From: Chitinophagaceae bacterium
GTDB taxonomy: Bacteria > Bacteroidota > Bacteroidia > Chitinophagales > Chitinophagaceae
Assembly (NCBI GenBank): GCA_019747455.1
Contig: JAIEQT010000305.1
Span: forward strand, 1 to 8,709
Direction of reading: 5' to 3'
DNA length: 8,709 nucleotides
In this document: positions 1 to 6,252 of the stretch, piece after piece
How the letters are laid out: the number at the start of each line of letters is the position of its first letter
Numbering within the stretch: the stretch's first letter is position 1
Notes under the pieces: model-generated
Database searches by the model: none
Told to the model about the DNA's origin: nothing
What the model saw: only the letters and a program-made list of their open reading frames with translations
Translations under genes and position numbers: made by a program

Positions 1-830
1 GGCTCTAATAAAAGTATTCTAATTCCTTTTTCATCCTTATGCCACAGTGGATCAAGATTATAGGCGTTATAAATAAAAACTTTTTCGTTTGTTGGTATAG
101 TAAATATATCCGACTCGGGAAGGGGTGTATGTAATGACAGTGTAGTAGCAGCTATTAACGGATCCGGAATATATTGCAATGGAAAATTTTCATATCCACA
201 ATCAAGATAGGTTTGGGTTTGATTGGTGTTGGTATAACGATTGATGTTCTCTTGATTGGCAACATATTTTTTACTACTAAATGATCCGGCTACCCATTGC
301 CAGCTCAGCATATTACTGGCTAAATCGCCATCTAATAAATGGTAGTACATCCATTGGGCGGGCGCCAACCAATGCGCTTGCGCTATGTTACAGGAGAGCA
401 TGGCTGTATACATTCTGGCATGGTTATGCATGTATCCGGTTTCATATAAATGTTGCACAGCTTTATCTATACCTTCAATGCCAGTTCTGGCCTCTGCCAG
501 AGCAGTTGGTATTTGATGATGTTGTACGGGAGATTGTGGTTGTTTCAAATCCGAGAAAATGGTATCACCTTTTGCTTGCCATACCCGCTGAAAATATTCG
601 CGCCAAGCCAATTCTTGTAAAAATTTCTCAGCTTCAAAGCGAGTATATTTTTTAAGTATAATATTGGCAACAAGTGGTAAGGAAATAACACCTCTTGCGA
701 TATAGGGTGATAAATAAGACACAGCACCGGTTAGATAGTTCCTGGATTTGGCATAATGAATAGGATTGATACTTTCAATGCTGCTAATAATATCATTATA
801 CGTAACAAGCGGAAAAGAATGCTTAGTCAT
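1..830 (-). CDS. Short photolyase/cryptochrome-like FAD-binding protein (3' end cut by window)
   Basis: Translating the minus strand from the ATG at 830 gives 276 uninterrupted codons to the window edge, so the C-terminus is missing. The protein opens almost at once with the FAD-binding helical domain of photolyases: Y26...R30 followed by LTGAVSYLSPYIARGVIS (33-50), ELAWREYF (73-80), RTGIEGIDKAV (115-125), GYMHNHARM (132-140) and DGDLASNMLSWQWVAGS (167-183). These match the class I motifs (LSPYL.G.IS, EL.WREF, MHNRLRM, DGD.A.N...WQWAAG). The N-terminal alpha/beta antenna domain of ordinary photolyases, about 200 residues, is absent, and the usual FNP..Q block is replaced by VANQENINRYT (190-200). 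From about residue 248 a new segment begins with strand-like VFIYNAYNLDP and IRILLLEP. The start overlaps the last 8 bases of the upstream gene (ATGACTAA), so the two are probably co-translated. Light-dependent DNA repair is the likely role, but a photoreceptor is possible. As I recall, N-terminally short photolyases have been described as a separate group. Confidence 0.85.
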   Translation of the reverse strand, partial: MTKHSFPLVTYNDIISSIESINPIHYAKSRNYLTGAVSYLSPYIARGVISLPLVANIILKKYTRFEAEKFLQELAWREYFQRVWQAKGDTIFSDLKQPQSPVQHHQIPTALAEARTGIEGIDKAVQHLYETGYMHNHARMYTAMLSCNIAQAHWLAPAQWMYYHLLDGDLASNMLSWQWVAGSFSSKKYVANQENINRYTNTNQTQTYLDCGYENFPLQYIPDPLIAATTLSLHTPLPESDIFTIPTNEKVFIYNAYNLDPLWHKDEKGIRILLLE

Positions 831-2316
831 GATCTAATTGTTTAAGATAGTTTTCGGCCTGTGTAAGTAATTTTTGTTGCTTATCTGCGGGCATTTTATC
901 GAAGCTTTTTATCAACATACCCAGTCGCGGATTTTTAAGAAAGAAACTACGATGTATATGCATAAACCGCCAAAAAAGCGCATCCCATATTTCCTGCCAT
1001 TTGCCGGTTGGGTAATTACTCATTTTACGGATATAGTTACTGCCACTGATATAAGGCTTGGTGGTCATAATACCACCATCTGCAAATTGCGTCATCCCAT
1101 AAACATTTGGTACCATCACCCAATCATAGGCATCGATATACATTTCCATAAACCATCTGTATACTTCATCCGGATTAAACTCGCACAATAACATAAAATT
1201 TCCCAATAGCATCAATCGCTCTATATGATGATTATATGCCGTGGATCTTAGTTTTTGGATGGCATCATCTACCGGCACAATACCGGTTGTACCCATCCAA
1301 AATGATGTTGGAATTTTTCTACTGAATCCCCAGTAGTTTGTGGTACGCTGTTTAACGCCTTCCCTTTCATATACAGCTCTTATAAATTCTCTCCAACCAA
1401 TAAGTTGCCGTATAAAACCTTCTAAAGAGTTAAGGGGTACCTGATTTTTGATACCAAAAGATGCTGCTTCCTCTACTAGTTCTTTAATATCTAATAAACC
1501 AATATTGAGTGCCGGCGTAAGTACACTATGGTAAAGAATAGACTCATTGGCAACCATGGCATCTTCATAGATACCGAATAACTTAAATCGCTCTTGTAGA
1601 AAACGGGAAAACCATGCTTTAGCTTCTGCATGGGTAGTGGGATAAAATATATTCTTTGCATTATTGTTTTCGGCTAATTGATAAGGGTTTTTAAAATGGG
1701 CGGTAACATATTTTTTTGCTTCTTGTACATATTTATTTTCCGACGGGAAAGGATAAGAAGGAATCCGTTCTCCTTTCGGAAATTTTGCGCGATTATCGGT
1801 ATCGAAGGTCCACTTACCACCAATCGGATTCTTTTCTTCATCGATTAATATGGCTAATTTTTTTCGTTGATGGATATAGTAATCGGTTTGAAAATATTTT
1901 TTCTTTTGTTGAAAAAATAAATTGTTTTCTGCTACTGTATTGATAAAATTTGGTGATTCATGCCAAATAATGGAAACGCTATTGGCGGAATTGATAATTC
2001 TTTTTTGGAGCCAGTTATCGGTAGGATTTATGATATGAATGCCAGTGTAGTGCTTAACTTGTAAGTGTTTGATGAGGTTTCTGCAATCTGCATTTTTTTC
2101 ACCGGCATTTACATACAACACATTTTTTTTCTTATTCAGCAACCAATCTTTATAATACTGCATGGAAGCTCTATGTAGTATTAATTTTTGGGGATGAAAA
2201 TGATATTGATTGAAGTAAAGGGTTTCTTCTACAAGCCAAAACTCATCACATACCGAAAGGAGCGGATTTTTCTCAAATAGTTGATGTGGAAAAATAATAG
2301 CAGCCTGCTTTTGCAT
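823..2316 (-). CDS. Cryptochrome/(6-4) photolyase-like protein of the FeS-BCP (DPRP) family, lacking the cluster cysteines
   Basis: The product is 497 aa, close to the usual ~500 aa of this family. The N-terminal alpha/beta domain starts IIFPHQLFEKNPLL (7-20), with LVEETLYF (28-35) and LHRASMQYY (47-55). The C-terminal FAD-binding domain carries NSLEGFIRQLIGWREFIR (296-313), YWGF, AYNHHIERLMLLGNF (360-374, including the His pair expected for (6-4) repair), YIDAYDWVMVPNVYGMTQFADGG (around 393-415) and KPYISGSNYIRKMSNY (420-435). Members of this family repair (6-4) photoproducts or sense light using FAD plus a ribolumazine antenna. The only cysteines are C23, C78 and C378, so the four 4Fe-4S ligands known from Agrobacterium PhrB appear absent, and the cluster loop after SNY is about 10 residues short. 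I chose the ATG at 2316: an in-frame ATG at 2433 would overlap the divergent gene and add 39 residues with no family counterpart. AGAGG lies just upstream of 2316. Confidence 0.9.
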   Translation of the reverse strand: MQKQAAIIFPHQLFEKNPLLSVCDEFWLVEETLYFNQYHFHPQKLILHRASMQYYKDWLLNKKKNVLYVNAGEKNADCRNLIKHLQVKHYTGIHIINPTDNWLQKRIINSANSVSIIWHESPNFINTVAENNLFFQQKKKYFQTDYYIHQRKKLAILIDEEKNPIGGKWTFDTDNRAKFPKGERIPSYPFPSENKYVQEAKKYVTAHFKNPYQLAENNNAKNIFYPTTHAEAKAWFSRFLQERFKLFGIYEDAMVANESILYHSVLTPALNIGLLDIKELVEEAASFGIKNQVPLNSLEGFIRQLIGWREFIRAVYEREGVKQRTTNYWGFSRKIPTSFWMGTTGIVPVDDAIQKLRSTAYNHHIERLMLLGNFMLLCEFNPDEVYRWFMEMYIDAYDWVMVPNVYGMTQFADGGIMTTKPYISGSNYIRKMSNYPTGKWQEIWDALFWRFMHIHRSFFLKNPRLGMLIKSFDKMPADKQQKLLTQAENYLKQLDHD

Positions 2317-2363
2317 GCCTCTAGAACAAAAAAGCCTGTCATATTGTTTATCAAAAAAAAAGT
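2317..2363. promoter_or_regulatory. Divergent intergenic region between the photolyase pair and the SDR gene
   Basis: Only 47 bp separate the two divergent start codons, so both promoters must lie here or extend into the opposite gene. The gap is A/T rich with an A9 run directly before the SDR start. On the minus strand there is a TTTG at the end of the T-run and a second TTTTTTG about 19 bases downstream. This only loosely resembles the Bacteroidota -33 TTTG / -7 TAnnTTTG promoter, because the TA of the -7 box is missing. No convincing operator or palindrome is seen apart from GCATGC, which overlaps the photolyase start codon. Confidence 0.3.
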
Positions 2364-3080
2364 ATGGAATCTTTAAAAGGAAAAGTGGTATTAATTGCCG
2401 GAGCAACGGGCGGTATTGGATCCAAGGCTGCAAAAATGATCAGTGCCAGTGGTGCTATCGTTTTCATTACAGGCCGAAATTCGGAGAAGCTGAATCAGGT
2501 AGCTCAGGAATCTGGTATTAGCCCGGATAGGGCTTTTGAGATGGATATTGCCAATGAGGCTTCTGTACAGGCAACCATACAGCATATCAAGGCGCAAACT
2601 GCTGTGATCGATATTGTAATCAATGCCACCGGAATTGGCATTATTAAATCTATGGATACGCTTACCAGTAGCGAATTTGAGCAAACTTTACAAACAAATT
2701 TGATGGGCAGTTTTTATCTGGTAAAGTCTATATTGCCCACCATGAAAGAGCAAAAAAAGGGGCTTATTATCAATATCCCGGGTGTGCTAGGAAAAGTTCC
2801 CATGGCAGGAGCTGCAGCATATAGTGCCAGTAAATATGGACTTGTTGGGATGATGCAGAGTATTCGGGAGGAATTAAAGCGAACTGAGATAAGAATTACG
2901 AATTTGTTTATGGGTGGGGTAGATTCTCCCTTTTGGGATACCATCGATTTAAGGGTTCAGCGCGATAAAATGATCATGGCAGAAGAAGCGGCCAAATCGG
3001 TTTGGTTTCTTTGTCAGCAACCCCTCAGTGGTGTGGTAAGTGAAATGGTTTTACAGCCCTTTAACCACCAAGCTATTTAG
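2364..3080 (+). CDS. Short-chain dehydrogenase/reductase (SDR), catalytic Ser replaced by Gly
   Basis: This 238-aa protein has the classical SDR Rossmann fold and length. The cofactor loop is GATGGIGS (13-20), followed by TGRNSEKL (36-43), where R38 suggests a preference for NADP(H). The family's NNAG motif appears as INATG (86-90), the structural Asn is N112 in TNLMGSF, and the active-site Tyr/Lys are in YSASK (153-157). The catalytic Ser normally lies 13 residues before the Tyr in an IxNISS stretch. Here the stretch reads IINIPGVLG, placing Gly140 at that position. Substrate cannot be predicted: closest in style are 3-oxoacyl-ACP reductase-like and sepiapterin-reductase-like SDRs. The start follows an A-run with no Shine-Dalgarno sequence, which is usual here. 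It is divergent from the photolyase genes and 89 bp ahead of proline dehydrogenase, with no clear terminator between, so read-through is possible. The SDR family call is secure; activity is uncertain. Confidence 0.9.
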   Translation: MESLKGKVVLIAGATGGIGSKAAKMISASGAIVFITGRNSEKLNQVAQESGISPDRAFEMDIANEASVQATIQHIKAQTAVIDIVINATGIGIIKSMDTLTSSEFEQTLQTNLMGSFYLVKSILPTMKEQKKGLIINIPGVLGKVPMAGAAAYSASKYGLVGMMQSIREELKRTEIRITNLFMGGVDSPFWDTIDLRVQRDKMIMAEEAAKSVWFLCQQPLSGVVSEMVLQPFNHQAI

Positions 3081-3169
3081 CCACTGGTAAAATAATTCTA
3101 ACTTTTTTTTGAAAGGTCTTCAAACTTATCTTTCTGCAACCGATATTCGCAGTACGAACAGGCGTTAGT

Positions 3170-4357
3170 ATGAATATTTCCTTCGATAATACAGAAAATG
3201 CTTTTGCTTACAAGAGCGATAAAGAGCTTAAGAGTGCTAAATTTCTTTTTAGTACTATGGGTTATCCATGGTTCGTACAAATAGGTAGTCGGTTAACACC
3301 TTTTGTAATGAAAACGGGATTGCCTGTGCATGGTATTATTCGCAAAACCATTTTCAAGCAATTTGTTGGGGGAGAAACCTTAGCCGAAACAGCAGCGGTT
3401 GGAGAAGTATTAGGTAAATACGGCATCAAAGTAATTTTAGATTATGGAGTGGAAGGCAAAGAAGGGGAGGATAATTTTGATCATGCTACCGACGAATTCA
3501 TCAGAGTAATTGAATATGCTGCTACGCAAACCAATATTCCCTTTATAAGCGTTAAAATAACCGGATTAGCCCGGTTCAGCTTATTGCAGCGATTGAACGA
3601 AGCTCCCAGATTAAGAAGTGGTATTCATGATAATGAAGAAGAAAATGCGGAATGGGATCGGGTAAGAGATCGTATGTATTCAATTTGTGAAGTAGCAGCC
3701 GAAAAAGGTATCGGGGTATTGATTGATGCAGAGGAAAGTTGGATTCAAGATCCTATTGATAGGCTTACCATGGAAGTAATGGAGGAATTTAATAAAGAGA
3801 AAGTAGTTGTTTATAATACCATACAACTATATCGTCACGACCGACTTCGTTTTTTAGAATTGTCGCATAAAATTGCCAAAGAACAAGGGTTTACATTAGG
3901 CGTTAAGTTGGTGCGTGGTGCCTATATGGAAAAAGAGAGAGGTAGAGCAGCTGATCGTGGACAAGCATCGCTTATACAAAAAGATAAAGCGGCCACAGAC
4001 GCTGATTTCAATGCAGCCGTTCGTTATTGTTTAGATCATATCGATAGCGTAGCGGTGATCATCGCATCACACAATGAGGAGAGTAATTTGCTGGCTGCGA
4101 AATTGATCCATGAAAACAACCTCCCGCATGATCATCCCCATATTCATTTCTCCCAGTTATATGGGATGAGTGATAATATCACTTTTAATTTAGCGAAAGA
4201 AGGGTTTAGCGTGAGCAAATACTTGCCCTTTGGCCCGATCCGTGATGTAATTCCTTACTTGATGCGCAGAGCCAAGGAAAACAGTAGTGTAAGCGGACAA
4301 ACAGGCCGGGAGTTGCTACTTATAAAAAAAGAGTTGGAGAGAAGAAAGAGGGCCTAG
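3170..4357 (+). CDS. Proline dehydrogenase (stand-alone, FAD-dependent)
   Basis: This enzyme oxidises L-proline to pyrroline-5-carboxylate and passes electrons through FAD to membrane quinones, the first step of proline catabolism. The 395-aa protein is a single-domain TIM-barrel enzyme, without the DNA-binding or aldehyde dehydrogenase parts of the large PutA proteins. Diagnostic motifs are present in order: ILDYGVEGKEGE (89-100), VKITGLARF (128-136), IDAEES (185-190), VKLVRGAYMEKER (245-257), ASHNEES (299-305), QLYGMSD (329-335) and the substrate/FAD block YLPFGPIRDVIPYLMRRAKEN (351-371). The last holds the paired Arg366/Arg367 expected to bind the proline carboxylate. Length and N-terminal NTENAFAYKSDKEL are typical of Bacteroidota homologues, supporting the ATG at 3170. 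The P5C dehydrogenase needed for the next step is not in this window. A probable terminator follows. Confidence 0.95.
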   Translation: MNISFDNTENAFAYKSDKELKSAKFLFSTMGYPWFVQIGSRLTPFVMKTGLPVHGIIRKTIFKQFVGGETLAETAAVGEVLGKYGIKVILDYGVEGKEGEDNFDHATDEFIRVIEYAATQTNIPFISVKITGLARFSLLQRLNEAPRLRSGIHDNEEENAEWDRVRDRMYSICEVAAEKGIGVLIDAEESWIQDPIDRLTMEVMEEFNKEKVVVYNTIQLYRHDRLRFLELSHKIAKEQGFTLGVKLVRGAYMEKERGRAADRGQASLIQKDKAATDADFNAAVRYCLDHIDSVAVIIASHNEESNLLAAKLIHENNLPHDHPHIHFSQLYGMSDNITFNLAKEGFSVSKYLPFGPIRDVIPYLMRRAKENSSVSGQTGRELLLIKKELERRKRA

Positions 4358-4386
4358 TAATCAAGAAGTTTTTCACATGAGTTTAT

Positions 4387-4409
4387 AAGCCTGTTAATTA
4401 GGCTTTTTT
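4387..4409 (+). terminator. Probable intrinsic terminator after proline dehydrogenase
   Basis: A 6-bp perfect stem AAGCCT/AGGCTT (4387-4392 and 4400-4405) with a 7-base loop GTTAATT is followed by a run of six T (4404-4409). It lies 30 bp past the proline dehydrogenase stop and 16 bp before the thyA ATG, so it probably separates the two transcription units. The stem is short and only half G/C, so termination may be partial. Confidence 0.7.
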
Positions 4410-4425
4410 CGTTGTTAATTTGTGT

Positions 4426-5220
4426 ATGCAACAATACCACGATTTACTAAGGCATATACTTCAACAAGGTGTTTCCAAAACCGATAGAACAGGTACCGGT
4501 ACCATAAGTTGTTTTGGGTATCAGATGCGATTTAATTTGGCCGACGGATTTCCTTTGGTTACTACCAAAAAGTTACACCTTAAGAGCATAATACATGAGT
4601 TATTATGGTTTTTAAAGGGTGAAACCAATATCAAGTATCTTACTGATAATGGAGTTAGTATATGGAATGAATGGGCCAACGCAGAAGGAGAACTTGGGCC
4701 TGTTTATGGTAAACAATGGCGTAGTTGGGAGGGCGCTAATGGAAAAGTGGTTGATCAGATAAAAGATGTTTTGCACCAACTAAAAAATAACCCCGATAGC
4801 AGAAGAATGATTGTAAGCGCCTGGAATGTTGCGGATTTACCGGATATGGCCCTGATGCCCTGCCACACTTTATTCCAATTTTATGTAGCTGATGGCAAGT
4901 TGAGTTGTCAGCTTTATCAGCGCAGTGCCGATGTGTTTTTAGGCGTGCCTTTTAATATTGCTTCTTATGCTTTATTAACCCTTATGATGGCACAGGTTTG
5001 TGACTTAGCGCCGGGTGATTTTGTACATAGTTTTGGAGATGTACATATTTATAATAATCACTTGGAGCAAGTGCATTTACAATTAAGCAGAGAAGCATAT
5101 CCACTTCCACATATGAAGTTAAACCCCGCTGTAAAAAATATTTTCGATTTTCGATTTGAAGATTTTCAATTAGAAAATTATCAGTATCATCCTGCTATAA
5201 AAGCACCGGTGGCGGTTTAA
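4426..5220 (+). CDS. thyA: Thymidylate synthase
   Basis: ThyA converts dUMP to dTMP using 5,10-methylenetetrahydrofolate, producing dihydrofolate. From the ATG at 4426 the protein is 264 aa, the same length as E. coli ThyA and collinear with it, so E. coli numbering applies directly. R21 is in TDRTGTGT. W80 and W83 are in the IWNEWA folate-site segment, followed by GPVYGKQWR (91-99). The dUMP-phosphate arginines are in DSRR (124-127), and the nucleophile Cys146 is in [10 protein letters not shown]169 and N177 lie in [10 protein letters not shown], and H207 and Y209 in DVHIYNNH. The C-terminal APVAV is the family's mobile tail. An in-frame TTG at 4420 would add two residues but is less likely. 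Downstream folA recycles the dihydrofolate product. A hairpin repeat sits between the two genes. Confidence 0.98.
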   Translation: MQQYHDLLRHILQQGVSKTDRTGTGTISCFGYQMRFNLADGFPLVTTKKLHLKSIIHELLWFLKGETNIKYLTDNGVSIWNEWANAEGELGPVYGKQWRSWEGANGKVVDQIKDVLHQLKNNPDSRRMIVSAWNVADLPDMALMPCHTLFQFYVADGKLSCQLYQRSADVFLGVPFNIASYALLTLMMAQVCDLAPGDFVHSFGDVHIYNNHLEQVHLQLSREAYPLPHMKLNPAVKNIFDFRFEDFQLENYQYHPAIKAPVAV

Positions 5221-5224
5221 TTTA

Positions 5225-5286
5225 GAATCTACAATCTTCAATTTTAGATTTGAAATATCAGATTCCAAATTGAAGATTCCAGATTT
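5225..5286. repeat. Imperfect inverted repeat (hairpin) between thyA and folA
   Basis: The arms AATCTTCAATTT (5233-5244) and AAATTGAAGATT (5267-5278) are perfect 12-bp reverse complements around a 22-base spacer. After a 2x2 mismatch (AC/CC) the pairing continues with GAATCT (5225-5230) against AGATTT (5281-5286), one pair being G-T. The unit is built from repeated AGATT/AATCT words, for example AGATTCC at 5260-5266 and 5275-5280 in near-identical settings. No T-run follows, so it is a poor terminator. It resembles the short A/T-rich dispersed intergenic repeats common in Bacteroidota genomes, and could also modulate the thyA-folA transcript. Confidence 0.75.
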
Positions 5287-5298
5287 ATATTAATATAA
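5285..5298. repeat. 14-bp perfect palindrome just before folA
   Basis: TTATATTAATATAA is a perfect 14-bp palindrome ending three bases before the folA start codon, immediately after the larger hairpin. It could be a protein-binding site or weak RNA stem near the ribosome-binding region. It is pure A/T in an A/T-rich gap, so chance is a real alternative. Confidence 0.35.
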
Positions 5299-5301
5299 GA
5301 T

Positions 5302-5793
5302 ATGAAAATTAGCCTCATAGTTGCCGCTTCAACCAATAACGCTATTGGCAAAAACAATCAATTGCTTTGGCATTTACCTAAAGACATGCGTTTTTTTAAA
5401 AACACCACATGGGCTATGCCTGTTGTAATGGGAAGAAAAACTTATGAATCTATGGGTGGCAAACCCTTGAATGGCAGGCTAAATATCATTATCACCAGAA
5501 ATAAATCATTTGAAGCAGCGGGTGTTGTAGTGGTTGATTCGATACAATCAGCTATCGCAACAGCAGAAAAAGAAAATTACAAAGAAGTGTTTGTTATAGG
5601 TGGAGGTGAAATTTATAACGAGGTATTATTGATTGCAGACCGATTGTATATTACCCGCGTGCACACAGAAATAGAGGGGGATACTTTTTTCCCGGCTATA
5701 GATACAGCCATGTGGAGATTAACCTATCATGAAGCCCATATCGCAGATGCTAAACATGCATACGATTTTACATTCGAAACATGGGAAAAATAG
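5302..5793 (+). CDS. folA: Dihydrofolate reductase
   Basis: FolA reduces dihydrofolate to tetrahydrofolate with NADPH, regenerating the cofactor spent by ThyA. The 163-aa length is typical of bacterial chromosomal enzymes. Visible motifs: IVAASTNNAIGKNNQLLWHLPKDM (within 6-29), holding the Met20-type loop and the active-site acid D28 (equivalent to E. coli D27); VVMGRKTYESM (41-51) for NADPH binding; LNGRLNIIITRN (56-67); VIGGGEIYNEVL (98-109); and TEIEGDTFFP (122-131). No key residue is missing and nothing suggests a trimethoprim-resistant acquired type, although sensitivity cannot be read from sequence. The start follows an A/T palindrome without a Shine-Dalgarno sequence. The next gene begins 3 bp after the stop. 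Confidence 0.97.
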   Translation: MKISLIVAASTNNAIGKNNQLLWHLPKDMRFFKNTTWAMPVVMGRKTYESMGGKPLNGRLNIIITRNKSFEAAGVVVVDSIQSAIATAEKENYKEVFVIGGGEIYNEVLLIADRLYITRVHTEIEGDTFFPAIDTAMWRLTYHEAHIADAKHAYDFTFETWEK

Positions 5794-5796
5794 ATT

Positions 5797-6252
5797 ATGG
5801 ATATCATTCCCTTTCTTTATTTATTATTATTGCCCTTACGCTTTAGCCTATTTTCATTTTCTATAGCTAATACAAGAGCCAGGTTATTGCTGGAAAGTAT
5901 TAATATATTAATTACTATCCATGCAGGCTATCTGATTTACAACATGTGGCAATGGTTTGTTTTTTTAAAGCCCTATGTAACATCGCCATCCTTCATCAAT
6001 TGGGATTTTGCAGTGAGTATTCCTGTTATTCAAACTGTTGGGGTTTGTTTGTTGCCCTGGCTATTTTTAATACCTTCTTTTCGAAGAAATAGGTATGGTA
6101 GCATCTTTGTATATCTGTTTGTAGGATGGTGTTACTATAATAAGATAAATTTTTACTTTTTTTCTTTTTATAAGATAGTGCTTTGTGTAAGTGTTTTTAT
6201 AACGGTATATGCTTTACGTTGGCTTCTTTACCTGCGTTTAAATAATAACTGA
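5797..6252 (+). CDS. Small multi-pass membrane protein of unknown function
   Basis: I do not recognise this 151-aa protein. It is strongly hydrophobic and aromatic, with about four or five likely membrane segments: near residues 3-22, 35-57, 71-93, 101-113 (short) and 124-146. Positive clusters lie at NTRARL (25-30) and FRRNRYG (95-101), and the tail is LRLNNN. There is no signal peptidase site, cysteine motif or catalytic motif. It begins 3 bp after folA and its TGA overlaps the next ATG by one base (TGATG), so it belongs to the folA transcript and is probably translationally coupled to the following methyltransferase-like gene. A real gene is supported by this tight packing and the well-formed membrane pattern; the function is open. 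Confidence 0.75.
   Translation: MDIIPFLYLLLLPLRFSLFSFSIANTRARLLLESINILITIHAGYLIYNMWQWFVFLKPYVTSPSFINWDFAVSIPVIQTVGVCLLPWLFLIPSFRRNRYGSIFVYLFVGWCYYNKINFYFFSFYKIVLCVSVFITVYALRWLLYLRLNNN

Noticed and set aside
281..727. Open frames of 124 aa (plus, 281-655) and 60 aa (minus, 545-727) at the left end
   Set aside because: Both are shadows of the photolyase-like frame that runs unbroken from 830 to the edge with clear family motifs; neither shows any family feature.
2317..2433. In-frame upstream ATG at 2433 giving a 536-aa photolyase-family protein
   Set aside because: It would overlap the 5' end of the divergent SDR gene by 70 bases. The added 39 residues have no counterpart in the family, whose N-terminus begins at the IIFPHQL strand that follows the ATG at 2316.
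3108..3134. Possible Bacteroidota promoter before proline dehydrogenase: TTTG at 3108-3111 and TATCTTTC at 3127-3134
   Set aside because: The -7-like box has one mismatch to TAnnTTTG and the spacer is 15 bases, shorter than the roughly 19 expected; runs like this are common in A/T-rich gaps.
4415..4422. TTAATTTG just before thyA as a -7 promoter box
   Set aside because: It would place the transcription start inside or after the thyA start codon and no -33 TTTG is found at the right distance.
4420..4425. TTG start codon for thyA two codons upstream
   Set aside because: The ATG at 4426 gives exactly the 264-residue length and register of E. coli ThyA, so the TTG is not needed.
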